Assembly (NCBI GenBank): GCA_021561035.1
Contig: CP067346.1
Location: 1,147,001 to 1,211,000 of the forward strand
DNA from: Clostridioides sp. ES-S-0054-01
GTDB lineage: Bacteria; Bacillota; Clostridia; Peptostreptococcales; Peptostreptococcaceae
DNA: 64,000 nucleotides
Direction of reading: 5' to 3'
A model generated the notes under the pieces. It was given only the letters and a program-made list of their open reading frames with translations, made no database searches and had not been told where the DNA came from. The position numbers and the translations under genes were made by a program. Shown one piece after another: positions 19,156 to 29,132 of this stretch. The stretch's first letter is position 1. Each line of letters starts with the position of its first letter.

Positions 19156-19285
19156 TTTTATTGAGTAATATATTATAAAGATTAATAATAGTAATTTAAC
19201 AGAACCTACTTACTAAATGAATCCTAAATAAATAGATTTACTTTTTTTATTGATAAACATTATTTAAAAAATATATATGTTTTGG

Positions 19286-19314
19286 TAATATTCCTTGTCC
19301 TTTATAAATAGAAT
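19286..19314 (+). promoter_or_regulatory. SigE-like promoter of spoIIIA
   Basis: TAATATT (19286-19292) matches the SigE -35 KMATATT fully. After 14 nt comes AATAGAAT (19307-19314), 6 of 8 with CATACAMT. spoIIIA is a mother-cell SigE operon in spore formers. The start would fall near 19321. Confidence 0.5.
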
Positions 19315-19339
19315 TATATAAACAAAGGAGGAGGACAAG
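19294..19339. promoter_or_regulatory. Inverted GGACAAG boxes, candidate SpoIIID sites
   Basis: CTTGTCCT at 19294-19301 and AGGACAAG at 19332-19339 flank the SigE-like -10 and touch the SD of spoIIIAA. GGACAAG is the core of the Bacillus SpoIIID binding sequence. SpoIIID is known to turn down early SigE genes such as spoIIIA. Binding here is inferred. Confidence 0.45.
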
Positions 19340-19341
19340 AA

Positions 19342-20310
19342 ATGAATAAACTTTCTGATGAAATAATAAACTCTCTTTCTACAACTATAAGAGAAAAGGT
19401 AGAAAAAATCTCAAACAATAATCTAAACATAGAAGAAATTAGGTTACGCTCAGAAAAACCATTGATACTAAATGCAAACTCTAAAGATTATTTTTACAAT
19501 CAAAAAACTATGACCCTTGATTTAAATCAACAAAACTCATATATAGTAACAAGAGAAGATGTAGAGCAAACTTTTCAAATAATATGTAAATATTCAATAC
19601 ATTCATTTATGGACGATATAAAAAAAGGATTTATAACTTTGAGAGGTGGTCATAGAGTAGGATTAGTTGGAAAAGTAATAGTAGAAGATGGACAAGTCAA
19701 AAACATAAAGCATATATCATCTTTAAATATAAGAGTATCAAGGGAAATTATTGGATGCTCTAATAAGATTTTAAGTCATATCATAAAGGGAAAAAATCAG
19801 ATTAATAATACATTGATAATATCACCACCTCAATGTGGAAAAACAACTTTAATAAGGGATATAGTAAGAAATTTAAGTAATGGTAATGAGGATTATGGAT
19901 TTAAAGGTTTGAAAGTAGCTCTGGTAGATGAGCGTAATGAGATAGCAGGTGCTTATCTAGGTGTTCCACAAATGGATGTTGGAATAAGGACTGATATAAT
20001 AGAAACTTGCCCAAAAGACTTGGGTATTACGATGCTTTTAAGGTCTATGTCGCCAAATGTTATTGTGACAGATGAGATTGGAAGTGAAAAAGAAATAAAG
20101 GCATTATACACAGCATTAAATGGAGGGATAGGATTAATAACTACTGTGCATGGGGATTCAATAGATGATATACAAAATAGAAAAGAGTTAAGTAGACTTC
20201 TAGATAAAGAATTATTTAAAAAAGTTATAATTCTTTCTGCAAAAAGAGGAGCAGGAACGATTGAGAAAATTTATGATTTAGAAGAAAAGAGATGGTATTT
20301 TGCAAATTAA
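19342..20310 (+). CDS. spoIIIAA: Stage III sporulation protein AA, ATPase
   Basis: Cytoplasmic secretion-type ATPase that powers the mother-cell side of the SpoIIIA-SpoIIQ feeding channel. The 322-aa protein shows an N-terminal EEIRLRSEKPL block, Walker A PPQCGKTTLIRD (about residues 165-176), VDERNEIAG, and the Walker B-like VIVTDEIGSEKE, followed by TVHGDS. A strong SD (AGGAGGAGG) precedes the ATG. First gene of the eight-gene operon, in the same order as in Bacillus subtilis. Confidence 0.96.
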   Translation: MNKLSDEIINSLSTTIREKVEKISNNNLNIEEIRLRSEKPLILNANSKDYFYNQKTMTLDLNQQNSYIVTREDVEQTFQIICKYSIHSFMDDIKKGFITLRGGHRVGLVGKVIVEDGQVKNIKHISSLNIRVSREIIGCSNKILSHIIKGKNQINNTLIISPPQCGKTTLIRDIVRNLSNGNEDYGFKGLKVALVDERNEIAGAYLGVPQMDVGIRTDIIETCPKDLGITMLLRSMSPNVIVTDEIGSEKEIKALYTALNGGIGLITTVHGDSIDDIQNRKELSRLLDKELFKKVIILSAKRGAGTIEKIYDLEEKRWYFAN

Positions 20311-20821
20311 AATAATTATTATAGCTCTTTTAATAGGAAGTAGTTATTTAATAGGTGAACATATATACAAAACTTATACTCGTAGACATAAACAATTAAA
20401 CGATTTAATAAGAGTTTTAGAAATTTTGAGGATGGATTTATCTTTCGGGCTTTATACATTAGAAGAAATTTTTAATAGAATAGGTGGAAATAAAGAGTTT
20501 TGTTTTTGGAAATTTTTCTATCAAATATCAGAAGGGCTTCACAATGAACAAAGTAAAACTTTGGAAATGATAATATCAGAAAATATTGATGTCTTAAATA
20601 AAGAAACTTATCTAGGTAATAGAGAAATCGAGGAACTGAAAAATCTAATACTTACTTTAGGGAAAAGTGATATAGAGTCACAACAAAGAATGATAGATTT
20701 ATCTATAGAAAATTTGAAAAAACAAACCTATGAGACAAAGGAAGATATAAACAAAAAAGGCGTATTGTATAAAAAATTAGTGACGTTTATAGGTATAGGT
20801 ATATGTATTATATTGATTTAA
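20300..20821 (+). CDS. spoIIIAB: Stage III sporulation protein AB
   Basis: 173-aa membrane protein with one hydrophobic segment at each end and a helical cytoplasmic middle, related to the platform proteins of type II secretion. The frame starts at TTG 20300 and overlaps the end of spoIIIAA by 11 nt; no better ATG exists in frame, so the TTG is accepted with some doubt. LRMDLSFGLYTLEEIFNRIG matches the conserved middle of the family. Translation is probably coupled to spoIIIAA. Confidence 0.92.
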   Translation: MQIKIIIIALLIGSSYLIGEHIYKTYTRRHKQLNDLIRVLEILRMDLSFGLYTLEEIFNRIGGNKEFCFWKFFYQISEGLHNEQSKTLEMIISENIDVLNKETYLGNREIEELKNLILTLGKSDIESQQRMIDLSIENLKKQTYETKEDINKKGVLYKKLVTFIGIGICIILI

Positions 20822-20837
20822 TATGGGGAGGTTTATT

Positions 20838-21035
20838 ATGGAAATATCATTGATATTAAAGGTTGCAGGTGTCGGTATTCTAATATCAGTATTGAATATG
20901 ATATTGGAAAAAACAGATAGAAAAGATTGGGCAGGTCTTACTACATTAGCAGGTGTAATAATCGTATTGGGCATGGTAATAACAGAAATAAGTGATTTGT
21001 TTAATACTGTAAGAACAATGTTTCAACTTTACTAA
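20838..21035 (+). CDS. spoIIIAC: Stage III sporulation protein AC
   Basis: Short 65-aa membrane protein with two hydrophobic helices (VAGVGILISVLNMIL and LTTLAGVIIVLGMVI). ATG 20838 is chosen because GGGGAGG is 6-7 nt upstream; an ATG at 20823 lies before that SD. Part of the mother-cell SpoIIIA channel assembly; it follows spoIIIAB closely. Confidence 0.94.
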   Translation: MEISLILKVAGVGILISVLNMILEKTDRKDWAGLTTLAGVIIVLGMVITEISDLFNTVRTMFQLY

Positions 21036-21050
21036 AGAGGAGGGAGTAAT

Positions 21051-21437
21051 TTGGAAATAATGCAATTAATAGGAATTGCAATCATTTCAACTACACTCTG
21101 TTTAGTAATTAAAAAAGATAGACCAGAGATAGCAAATTTCATAGCAATAATAACTGGAGTAATAATACTACTATCAGTTATGTTTAAGCTAAATTTCATA
21201 GTAGATAGTATACAAGATTTAGCTAATAAGGCTAATATCCCGACTATGTATATATCATTAATAATAAAATTAATTGGGATAGCATACTTAATGGAATTTG
21301 CGATACAACTTTGTAAAGATTGTGGGGAAGGAAACATTGCTTCAAAACTAGAGTTTGGAGGTAAGATAATAGTTATGTCAATGTCTTTCCCTATACTTTT
21401 ATCCATTGTAGAAATGGTGGTAAACATAATTCCATAG
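21051..21437 (+). CDS. spoIIIAD: Stage III sporulation protein AD
   Basis: 128-aa membrane protein with about four helices, related to SpoIIIAC by its second half. TTG 21051 follows a strong AGGAGGG SD, and no ATG fits as well. Located between spoIIIAC and spoIIIAE in the conserved order. Confidence 0.94.
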   Translation: MEIMQLIGIAIISTTLCLVIKKDRPEIANFIAIITGVIILLSVMFKLNFIVDSIQDLANKANIPTMYISLIIKLIGIAYLMEFAIQLCKDCGEGNIASKLEFGGKIIVMSMSFPILLSIVEMVVNIIP

Positions 21438-21515
21438 TTGTATATCTTGGAATGACTATGGGTATATTAGAGAGCTTTAGTTGTATTGAGGTTTATAGAG
21501 TGAAGAGAGGCATGG

Positions 21516-22727
21516 TTGCTTATGAAAAAAAGATTTTTACCAATGATTATAGGTTTTTTATTTACTTTCTTTTTTATAAATATCTTTGCTATTATGATAT
21601 TTGCTAATGAAGTACCAAGTAGTGAAGATAAAGAATATGGTGAAACAAAAAATAGCATAGATAAATATATAGATGGTCAGTTAGATAAGCTGGACATAAA
21701 TGAAATTCAAGACTATATAAATAAAGAAATAGTTATTAATGATGTTAATTTAAAATCGTTTGTAAAAGATTTAATTAGTGGAGAAAAAAATATCTTAGAT
21801 TTATTCAATAAAGATGGATTGAAGATATTGATGTTTGATGAATTTAAAGCAAGTTTAAAAGTAGTAGCAGTGATTTTGGTACTGGCTCTGTTATCATCCA
21901 TTTTAAAGAGTCTAGAAAACTCTTTTTCATCAGGTGCAGTAAGTCAAATAGCAACATATATAATATTTATCACAATGGTATCACTTACACTTGTTGGTTT
22001 CAAAGATGTATTACAGATTTGCTATAATGCAATAGACCATACTGTAGGTCTTATGCAAGTCATAATGCCAATATTAATAACATTTTTACTTTTAATTGGA
22101 TTCCCAATAACATCTACCACTTTGAATCCTATCTTCATAGGAGGAGTAACATTTATAAATGTATTTTTTAAAAACTTCCTATTTGTATCTATTACTGTTG
22201 CATTTGGAATTTTAATAATAAACAATTTATCAAAAAATATAAGGCTAAAGAGATTTTTCTCCTTTGTAAAACAAATAAATTATGTTTCTATTGGAGCGAT
22301 GTTTACAGTTTATTTGGGTCTTGTATCTATACAAGGCTTGTATGTAACTAGTTTTGATAAATTCAGTGTAAAAACTGCTAAATTTGCTATAGGTAATTTT
22401 ATTCCTGTTGTCGGTGGATTTGTATCCGATTCTGTGGATATTTTATTATCTTCATCTCAGCTTATAAAAAATATATTTGGAGGAATAGGACTTATCTTAC
22501 TTGTTGGAATTTGTTTGCTTCCAGTGATAAAAATTTTATCAGTGATAGTAGTATACAAATTAGCGGCAATAATTGTAGAGCCTGTTGGAGAAGATGGAAT
22601 ATCTAATTTTTTAAATGAAGTTGCAAATTTAATGATAATAATGCTAGCATCAGTAATTGCTATAACAGTAATGTTCTTTGTAACTGTAGCTATTTTGACC
22701 TCGATAAGTGTCGTAAGTCAAGGATAA
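21516..22727 (+). CDS. spoIIIAE: Stage III sporulation protein AE
   Basis: 403-aa polytopic membrane protein with an N-terminal signal-like helix (about 8-28), a soluble stretch, and seven or so further helices. It is the largest membrane subunit of the SpoIIIA complex. The start is either TTG 21516 (5 nt after AGAGAGG) or ATG 21522 (11 nt after it), a difference of two residues. The C-terminal EPVGEDGISNFLNEVANLM is typical of the family. Confidence 0.94.
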   Translation: MLMKKRFLPMIIGFLFTFFFINIFAIMIFANEVPSSEDKEYGETKNSIDKYIDGQLDKLDINEIQDYINKEIVINDVNLKSFVKDLISGEKNILDLFNKDGLKILMFDEFKASLKVVAVILVLALLSSILKSLENSFSSGAVSQIATYIIFITMVSLTLVGFKDVLQICYNAIDHTVGLMQVIMPILITFLLLIGFPITSTTLNPIFIGGVTFINVFFKNFLFVSITVAFGILIINNLSKNIRLKRFFSFVKQINYVSIGAMFTVYLGLVSIQGLYVTSFDKFSVKTAKFAIGNFIPVVGGFVSDSVDILLSSSQLIKNIFGGIGLILLVGICLLPVIKILSVIVVYKLAAIIVEPVGEDGISNFLNEVANLMIIMLASVIAITVMFFVTVAILTSISVVSQG

Positions 22728-22786
22728 TTCATATATCAATGAAAAATGATTACGTTTAATCTAAAGTTTTTAGAGAGGAGGATGCT

Positions 22787-23404
22787 ATGTTAGAGGGCAT
22801 AAAGGCATGGATAGTTAGTGTTTTGATAGGAGCTTTTATAGTAAATATAGTAGACATGATTTTACCAAATTCTAAGATAAAACCTTATGTCAACTTAGTT
22901 TTAAACTTTATGTTTGTATTTATTGTAATAACTCCAGTAGTAGGTTTTTTTTCAAAAGATATGAGTTTAGAAGACAGAATCTTGAAATCTATGGGAAACT
23001 ACAACAAACAGTATGTAGATAGCACAAATGCTTTGGCAAAAGAGACTGGAAATAATAGTCTATCTAAGGGATATGAGGATGGTTTAAAAGAAGTACTTAA
23101 ATTAAAGCTTGACGAATATGGTTATGATTTAGAAGATATAGAGCTTAATGGAGCAAATATAAATAATATAAAAATAAAAGAAAAGAATAATGATACAAAA
23201 AATAATGGCAGTATTAATGAAGAAAATAAAAATAATAGTACTAAAAGAGATGAAGAAAACATAAACTCTAATGACAAAGAAAATTCTAAACAAGTCTTTA
23301 AAAAAGGTACAGAATATGGACTGAATCTAAATGAAGAAAAATTAAAAAATGACTTAATAAAGGTGCTTGATGTTTCTATAGAAGATATACAAATTGATAA
23401 ATAG
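22787..23404 (+). CDS. spoIIIAF: Stage III sporulation protein AF
   Basis: 205-aa protein with two N-terminal membrane segments (about 4-25 and 34-55) and a hydrophilic, Asn/Lys-rich C-terminal domain facing the intermembrane space. The low-complexity N/K/E stretch at about 125-165 is longer than the rest of the domain would need and is probably a linker. Good SD before ATG 22787. Twelve nt separate it from spoIIIAG. Confidence 0.93.
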   Translation: MLEGIKAWIVSVLIGAFIVNIVDMILPNSKIKPYVNLVLNFMFVFIVITPVVGFFSKDMSLEDRILKSMGNYNKQYVDSTNALAKETGNNSLSKGYEDGLKEVLKLKLDEYGYDLEDIELNGANINNIKIKEKNNDTKNNGSINEENKNNSTKRDEENINSNDKENSKQVFKKGTEYGLNLNEEKLKNDLIKVLDVSIEDIQIDK

Positions 23405-23415
23405 GAGTTGGGAGA

Positions 23416-23970
23416 ATGTTGAAAAACTTAAATGACAAAGATAAGAGAAAGGTATATTCACTAATAACTATAGCTGGAATATGTGTGGTTTCATTAGTAT
23501 TATTATCTTGTTTTCCTAGTAGCAATAATGATAAACAAGTTGGAAAAACAGAGGCTAACAAAAGTACTGAAAAGCAAGTCACTAAAGAACAAGAAAAAGA
23601 TGATTTGGAATCAAAATTAACAACAATACTATCTAAAATTGATGGTGCAGGAGATGTTGATGTAATGGTTACATTTGAATCAAGTGAAGAGATACAACCT
23701 GCCTTTAATTCAAATAATACAACAGAAACAACGGAGGAAAAAGATGCACAAGGTGGAGAAAGAACAGTTACGACTTCTAGTGAAAATAAAACAATGATAA
23801 CTTCAAATTCAAGTGACCCTGTAGTTATAAAAACTACAGAGCCAAAGATAAAGGGAGTGATAGTGGTAGCAAGTGGAGCAAATGACCCAAGTGTTAAAGA
23901 AACACTTTATAGTGCAGTACAAACATCATTACAAGTAGCTGGTCATCAAGTAGAAATATATTCTAAATAA
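23416..23970 (+). CDS. spoIIIAG: Stage III sporulation protein AG
   Basis: 184-aa single-pass protein. The hydrophobic segment at about 14-33 is followed by a Lys/Glu linker and a ring-building-motif domain (LTTILSKIDGAGDVDVMVTFESS, later KIKGVIVVASGANDPSVK). SpoIIIAG homologues form a large ring in the space between mother cell and forespore. GGGAG precedes the ATG. Confidence 0.94.
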   Translation: MLKNLNDKDKRKVYSLITIAGICVVSLVLLSCFPSSNNDKQVGKTEANKSTEKQVTKEQEKDDLESKLTTILSKIDGAGDVDVMVTFESSEEIQPAFNSNNTTETTEEKDAQGGERTVTTSSENKTMITSNSSDPVVIKTTEPKIKGVIVVASGANDPSVKETLYSAVQTSLQVAGHQVEIYSK

Positions 23971-23996
23971 ATACATATAACCGGGGGGATAAATGA

Positions 23997-24677
23997 ATGA
24001 AGTTTAATTATAAGGGAAGAGGATTTGTAATAATAACTTTAACTGCAATGTTAGTTGTAGTAGGAACAGTGAATTATCAATTAAGTAAGAAATCCTTATT
24101 GGAAACATCAAAAGAGTTTAAGGCATATGAAGAAGCACAGTTGCAAAAAAATACTGATGATAGTAGTAAGACAGAGGATTCTAGTAATGTAGATAAACAA
24201 GATGGAAAGGAAAGTGCTGATATTGACATAGTTGATAGCAAAGCTAGTAAAGTAAAAGAAAAAGCAACTGAGACAAGTAAGGAAATAAAAGCTCAATTAT
24301 CATCTGAGAAAAACATGAAAAAGGCATCTTATATTTTAGATATGAAAATGAACAGAGAAAAACAAAGAAATGAGTTAGTTCAAGATTTAAATGAAATGAT
24401 AAATAATCCATCTACAACAGAAGAATCTAGAAAAGAAGCTTCTAATATGAAATTAAATATAGTTAAAATTCAAGAAAAAGAACTTCAAATAGAAAATCTT
24501 TTGAGTACAAAAGGATATGAGGAAGCATTAGTTTATATAAGCGATAACAAAGTTAATGTAGTTGTGAACGAAGCTAAATTAGAAAAGAAAGATGCAGCAA
24601 AAATATTTGATTTAGTTGCAGAACAAGCCAATGTAAAGTATGAAAATATTAAACTTACAAATAATAATAATAAGTAA
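23997..24677 (+). CDS. spoIIIAH: Stage III sporulation protein AH
   Basis: 226-aa single-pass protein that pairs with forespore SpoIIQ to join the two membranes during engulfment. Membrane helix at about 10-28; the C-terminal half has the YscJ-like ring fold with SEKNMKKASYILDMKMNREKQRNEL and NNPSTTEESRKEAS, followed by GYEEALVYISDNKVNVVV. ATG 23997 is used because an overlapping ATG at 23993 runs into a stop after four codons. A small terminator follows, so the operon ends here. Confidence 0.94.
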   Translation: MKFNYKGRGFVIITLTAMLVVVGTVNYQLSKKSLLETSKEFKAYEEAQLQKNTDDSSKTEDSSNVDKQDGKESADIDIVDSKASKVKEKATETSKEIKAQLSSEKNMKKASYILDMKMNREKQRNELVQDLNEMINNPSTTEESRKEASNMKLNIVKIQEKELQIENLLSTKGYEEALVYISDNKVNVVVNEAKLEKKDAAKIFDLVAEQANVKYENIKLTNNNNK

Positions 24678-24683
24678 AGTATA

Positions 24684-24709
24684 AACCTCAGAATTAACTG
24701 AGGTTATTT
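24684..24709 (+). terminator. Terminator of the spoIIIA operon
   Basis: A 7-bp stem AACCTCA/TGAGGTT (24684-24690 with 24699-24705), an 8-nt loop and a short T-run interrupted by one A. Weak but well placed. Confidence 0.65.
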
Positions 24710-24786
24710 TCTTGCAAAGTAGACTTGTATTTGGTATTATTATACTTATAAAAATAGTTCCTTAAAATCAGGAGGTAAGTTTTAAT

Positions 24787-25149
24787 ATGGAAGATAATAA
24801 ATTTGGACAAGTAAAAATATCTAATGATGTAATAGCTACAATAGCTGGTCTAGCAGCATTAGAAGTTGAAGGCATAGAAACTACAGCAACATTAACAGAT
24901 AAGTTGTTAAAAAATAACGGGGTAAAAATACAAATAGAAGAAGAGGATGTTAATTTAGATGTAATGGTTACGATAAAGTATGGAATGTCAATACCAGATA
25001 CAGCTTTTAAAGTTCAAGAAAATGTAAAAAATACTGTTGAGACAATGACAGGACTGAAGGTTTCTCAAGTAAATATACACATTCAAGGAATCAGCTTTAA
25101 AAAAGATAAAGTTGATAAAGAAGAAGCAAAAGCAACTAAGAAAAATTAA
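24787..25149 (+). CDS. Asp23/Gls24 family envelope stress protein (YqhY-like)
   Basis: 120-aa protein of the Asp23/Gls24 family with KISNDVIATIAGLAALEVEGIE at the N-terminus and NVKNTVETMTGLKVSQVNIHIQG at the C-terminus. In Bacillus, yqhY lies between accC and nusB; here it sits between spoIIIAH and nusB with acc genes absent, so it is the positional match. In Bacillus this family has been linked to control of acetyl-CoA carboxylase. It is followed by its own strong terminator. Confidence 0.9.
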   Translation: MEDNKFGQVKISNDVIATIAGLAALEVEGIETTATLTDKLLKNNGVKIQIEEEDVNLDVMVTIKYGMSIPDTAFKVQENVKNTVETMTGLKVSQVNIHIQGISFKKDKVDKEEAKATKKN

Positions 25150-25153
25150 TATT

Positions 25154-25181
25154 AGCCCTCTGAAAAGTCAGAGGGCTTTTT
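25154..25181 (+). terminator. Terminator after the yqhY-like gene
   Basis: A perfect 10-bp GC-containing stem (AGCCCTCTGA with TCAGAGGGCT), a 4-nt loop and five T. Confidence 0.93.
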
Positions 25182-25233
25182 GCTGAAAATTGATTTTATA
25201 TGGATAATTAAACTTAAAGGAGAATTTTAATTG

Positions 25234-25740
25234 ATGAAAAAAGATAGGGCGCAAAAGAGTACAACAAGAGAATATATAATGAAATTTATATATCAAATAA
25301 ATATTAATAAAGAAGATTTTGAAGCTTTAGAGGATAAGGTAGATACTTTTCTAAAAGATAATTCAGAACATATTATAAATAGATATGAAGAGCTTGCTCT
25401 TCAATATTCAAGTAACTCAAATTTAAAGTTAGAAGATAATAAGCTTGAAGATGTTATAGACAGAACATATATAAATTCAGTATGCAAAGTACTAAAAGAA
25501 AATCATGATAAGATAGATGAGTTAATAAATAAGCATGCTAAAAACTGGACAGTAGATAGAATGCCAAAGGTAGATGTGTCTATACTTAGATTGTCTGTGT
25601 GTGAAATACTTTATTTAGATACTCCTAATAAAGTATCAATAAATGAAGCTGTAGAACTTGCAAAGATATATTGTGATGATAAATCTCCTAAATTTATAAA
25701 TGGTATATTGGGAAGTGTTGTTGATGAAATTGCGAAATAA
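25234..25740 (+). CDS. nusB: Transcription antitermination factor NusB
   Basis: 168-aa all-helical protein that binds boxA RNA with NusE and keeps rRNA transcription processive. The C-terminal half has [50 protein letters not shown], typical of NusB. The N-terminal part is a little longer than in Bacillus. Start: TTG 25231 (8 nt from GGAG) or ATG 25234 (11 nt); the ATG is reported. It overlaps the next gene. Confidence 0.94.
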   Translation: MKKDRAQKSTTREYIMKFIYQININKEDFEALEDKVDTFLKDNSEHIINRYEELALQYSSNSNLKLEDNKLEDVIDRTYINSVCKVLKENHDKIDELINKHAKNWTVDRMPKVDVSILRLSVCEILYLDTPNKVSINEAVELAKIYCDDKSPKFINGILGSVVDEIAK

Positions 25741-26794
25741 TATAATAATTGGAATTGATACTAGCTGCTATACTACTTCTATAGCAGCTATCTCTTTAGA
25801 TAAGAAAGTTATATTCAATGAAAAAATAATGTTAGAAGTAAGAGAGAATGCAAAAGGTCTAAGACAAAGTGAAGCTGTATTCCAACATATCAATAATTTA
25901 GGGATTCTTAGTGATAGGATAAAATCTTTTAAAGATAGGTTTAATGTAGAAGGGGTTTGTTCATCTACAAAACCTAGACCCGTTGAAAACTCATATATGC
26001 CTGTATTCAATGTAGGGCATAATTTTGGAAAGCTATTATCCAGTATATATGGTTGTGGGTTTTATGAGACTACTCATCAAGAAAATCACATTGAAGCAAG
26101 TTTATTAAATAGTAAATTAAAAAATAATAATAGATTTATTTCTGTTCACATGTCTGGTGGCACTACAGAGATACTTTTAATAAGCAAATTGGATAGTAAT
26201 GATAATATATCGGATACTAATTTAGATAGAATTAGCAAAATAAGTAATAAAAAAGATGATAAAAGTAAGTTATACAATAATTTTGGATATAATATAGATA
26301 TAATTGGAGGAAGTAAAGATATTAGCTTTGGTCAACTTATAGATAGGGTAGGAGTTAAGCTTGGATATAAGTTTCCTTCAGGAAAATATTTAGATGAAAA
26401 TGCTTTAAATTGTAATCTTAAAATAGAAAGTGGTCTGAAAACCTCTGTAAGAGATGGATATATGAATTTATCTGGTTTAGAAAATCAGGTAAATAAGATT
26501 ATAGAGGATAATGGATACAATACTAATCAAAAAGAATACATATCTAAGTTAGTATTAGATTCAGTAGTTAGAAATATGTTTAAATCTTTAGTATATTTAT
26601 GTGAAACTTATAATGTAAATGAAGTAGTATTTGCAGGTGGAGTTTCTGCAAGTAAGTATATTCTTAGAGAATTAAGCATGAAATTAAGAAAAAAGCATAT
26701 AGAAGCTTACTTTACAGAACCACAATATTCAACTGATAATGCTGTTGGGTGTGCTATAATAGGATTGAATAACTTTTTAGGAGAAAGAGTATGA
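25724..26794 (+). CDS. TsaD/Kae1-family protein, second copy type
   Basis: 356-aa ASKHA-fold protein of the TsaD (t6A tRNA modification) superfamily. It has [15 protein letters not shown] at the N-terminus, the metal-binding H-x3-H in [19 protein letters not shown], and FAGGVSAS near the end. Differences from canonical TsaD in the first motif and in the middle suggest a clostridial paralogue, not the main t6A enzyme, but the substrate is unknown. ATG 25724 overlaps nusB by 17 nt, and the gene overlaps xseA by 4 nt (ATGA), so all three are probably coupled. Confidence 0.82.
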   Translation: MKLRNNIIIGIDTSCYTTSIAAISLDKKVIFNEKIMLEVRENAKGLRQSEAVFQHINNLGILSDRIKSFKDRFNVEGVCSSTKPRPVENSYMPVFNVGHNFGKLLSSIYGCGFYETTHQENHIEASLLNSKLKNNNRFISVHMSGGTTEILLISKLDSNDNISDTNLDRISKISNKKDDKSKLYNNFGYNIDIIGGSKDISFGQLIDRVGVKLGYKFPSGKYLDENALNCNLKIESGLKTSVRDGYMNLSGLENQVNKIIEDNGYNTNQKEYISKLVLDSVVRNMFKSLVYLCETYNVNEVVFAGGVSASKYILRELSMKLRKKHIEAYFTEPQYSTDNAVGCAIIGLNNFLGERV

Positions 26795-27996
26795 AACTAA
26801 GAGCTTTAGATATAAGTGAAGCAAATTCATATATTAAAAGAATTTTAATAAACGACCCAATACTTTCTAACCTCAAAGTCAAAGGAGAAATTTCTAACTT
26901 TAAGGTTCATAGTAGTGGAAATGTATATTTATCACTTAAAGACGAAACATCAAAGTTAAACTGTGTAATTTTTAAAAGTAATTTTAATCGCAATCTAAAA
27001 TTAGATAATGGTGTGAAAGTTATAGCTAATGGATATATATCAGTTTATGAAAGAGATGGTGCGTATCAGTTATACATTAATGAAATTGAAATAGAGGGAA
27101 TAGGAAATTTACACATAGAATTTAATAGACTAAAGGAAAAACTTAATAAAGAAGGATTATTTGACCCTAAATACAAGATACCTATACCCAAAATGCCAAA
27201 CTCAATTGGTGTTATAACATCTCCAACAGGTGCTGTTATAAGAGATATAATAAATGTGATAAAAAGAAGATATCCGAAAGTTAATATAAAGCTTTATCCA
27301 GTAACAGTTCAAGGAGATAAATCAGCTGAAGAAATCTGTGAAGCAATTAGATTTTTCAATCATATGAAGAATGTTGATACACTTATAATTGGTAGAGGTG
27401 GGGGTTCGATAGAAGAACTTTGGTCTTTTAATGATGAAATGGTGGCAAGAGAGATTTTTAATTCTCAAATTCCAATAATATCAGCAGTTGGGCATGAAAC
27501 TGACTTTACTATTTGTGACTTTGTATCTGACATGAGAGCACCGACACCGTCAGCAGCAGCTGAGATTGCCACTCCATCATTAGATGATATAAACTATAAA
27601 CTTGGAAACATAAAAAGCAGAATGAGTAAGTCTCTTACAAATCAAATTGAGATAGACCAATATAGGTTAGAGGCAGTATTTAATAAGATAAATAACTATT
27701 TAGATTCTTACACAATAAAAGATAAAGTTATACAATTGGATAAAATATATGATAAAATAATTTTTGGAATAGAAAATAATTTAAAATTAGAAGATGAAAA
27801 ACTAGTAAAAATTGGAGCATTACTCCATAATCTAAGTCCATTAGCTACTATGGACAGAGGTTATAGTATAGCTCAAAAAAATGGAAAGGTAATAAATAGT
27901 ATAAAAGGATTAAAAATAAAGGATAGTATAGATATAGTATTAAAAGATGGAAATTTAGAATGTATAATAGATAAAATTGAAAATAAAGAGGGATAG
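26791..27996 (+). CDS. xseA: Exodeoxyribonuclease VII large subunit
   Basis: Catalytic subunit of ExoVII, which degrades single-stranded DNA from both ends. The 401-aa protein has an N-terminal OB-fold ([22 protein letters not shown]), then the nuclease core with [57 protein letters not shown], and a C-terminal [12 protein letters not shown]. Overlaps the upstream gene at ATGA and is followed directly by xseB. Confidence 0.96.
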   Translation: MKLRALDISEANSYIKRILINDPILSNLKVKGEISNFKVHSSGNVYLSLKDETSKLNCVIFKSNFNRNLKLDNGVKVIANGYISVYERDGAYQLYINEIEIEGIGNLHIEFNRLKEKLNKEGLFDPKYKIPIPKMPNSIGVITSPTGAVIRDIINVIKRRYPKVNIKLYPVTVQGDKSAEEICEAIRFFNHMKNVDTLIIGRGGGSIEELWSFNDEMVAREIFNSQIPIISAVGHETDFTICDFVSDMRAPTPSAAAEIATPSLDDINYKLGNIKSRMSKSLTNQIEIDQYRLEAVFNKINNYLDSYTIKDKVIQLDKIYDKIIFGIENNLKLEDEKLVKIGALLHNLSPLATMDRGYSIAQKNGKVINSIKGLKIKDSIDIVLKDGNLECIIDKIENKEG

Positions 27997-27997
27997 T

Positions 27998-28213
27998 ATG
28001 AATTTAACCTATGAAGAAGCTTATAAAAGATTAGAGAGCATTTTAAATGATTTAGAATCTAAAAATGCTAGCTTAGATGAATCTTTAAGCTTGTATGAAG
28101 AAGGTATAAGCCTTTATAAACATTGTAATAAGCTTTTAGATGATGCTAAATTGAAAATAAGTAAATTTAATCAATTAGGAATAGAAGAAGACTTTAGAGT
28201 AGAGGAGGAATAA
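27998..28213 (+). CDS. xseB: Exodeoxyribonuclease VII small subunit
   Basis: 71-aa helical subunit of ExoVII with the family pattern [18 protein letters not shown] and [21 protein letters not shown] 27998 immediately follows the xseA stop; an upstream TTG in frame is inside xseA and lacks an SD. Confidence 0.95.
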   Translation: MNLTYEEAYKRLESILNDLESKNASLDESLSLYEEGISLYKHCNKLLDDAKLKISKFNQLGIEEDFRVEEE

Positions 28214-28215
28214 AA

Positions 28216-29103
28216 TTGGAATTTAAACAATGCCTGAAAGAAAAAGCGAGTTTTATAGAAAATATACTTAAAGAATATATGCCTAAAGAAGAGGGGTATC
28301 AAAAAACTGTTATTGAAGCTATGAACTACAGTTTGAGTGCTGGAGGTAAGAGATTAAGACCAATACTTACATTAGAGGCCTGTAAAATAGTTGGAGGGAA
28401 TGAAGAAGACGCTATTCCTTTTGCTATTGCAATTGAAATGATACATACATACTCACTAATACATGATGATTTGCCAGCTCTTGACAATGATGACTTAAGA
28501 AGAGGAAGACCAACAAATCATAAAGTATATGGAGAAGCTATGGGCATTTTAGCAGGAGATGCGCTACTAAATTATGCTTTTGAAGTAATGCTTGCAGGTT
28601 CAATCAATAAAGAAAACCCGGAAAAATATCTAAAAGCTATAAATGAGATAGCTAAAGGTGCTGGTATATATGGAATGATAGGCGGTCAAGTAGTAGATGT
28701 AGAAAGTGAAAATAAACAAATTGAAAAAGAAAAATTAGACTATATACATATGAATAAAACTGCTGCAATGATGGTAGGCTGTATGAGGGCAGGAGCTACT
28801 ATAGGTGGAGCAAATTCAGAACAAATGGAAGATATAACTAAATATGCAAAAAATATCGGATTATCATTCCAGATAGTAGATGATATACTAGACATAGTAG
28901 GAGATGAAGCTAAGTTAGGGAAAAAGGTTGGAAGTGATATAGAAAATCATAAGTCAACGTATCCATCTATTTTAGGTTTAAATAAATCTAAAGAAATTGC
29001 ACATAATCTGATTGATGAAGCAAAGAAGAGTATAGAAAAATTATCTGACGATGTAGATTTTTTAAAGGGATTGGCTGAATATATAATAGATAGAGAATAC
29101 TAA
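28216..29103 (+). CDS. ispA: Geranyl/farnesyl diphosphate synthase
   Basis: Polyprenyl synthase that condenses DMAPP and IPP to C10/C15 diphosphates. The 295-aa protein shows GGKRLRP, the first Asp-rich motif in HDDLPALDNDDLRRG, GGQVVD, and the second Asp-rich motif in DDILDIVGD. TTG 28216 is the start, 7 nt after AGGAGG. It lies between xseB and an isoprenoid gene pair ending in dxs, as in Bacillus yqiD. Confidence 0.94.
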   Translation: MEFKQCLKEKASFIENILKEYMPKEEGYQKTVIEAMNYSLSAGGKRLRPILTLEACKIVGGNEEDAIPFAIAIEMIHTYSLIHDDLPALDNDDLRRGRPTNHKVYGEAMGILAGDALLNYAFEVMLAGSINKENPEKYLKAINEIAKGAGIYGMIGGQVVDVESENKQIEKEKLDYIHMNKTAAMMVGCMRAGATIGGANSEQMEDITKYAKNIGLSFQIVDDILDIVGDEAKLGKKVGSDIENHKSTYPSILGLNKSKEIAHNLIDEAKKSIEKLSDDVDFLKGLAEYIIDREY

Positions 29104-29132
29104 AATATACAGCTAAAATCGAGGAGGGAAAA

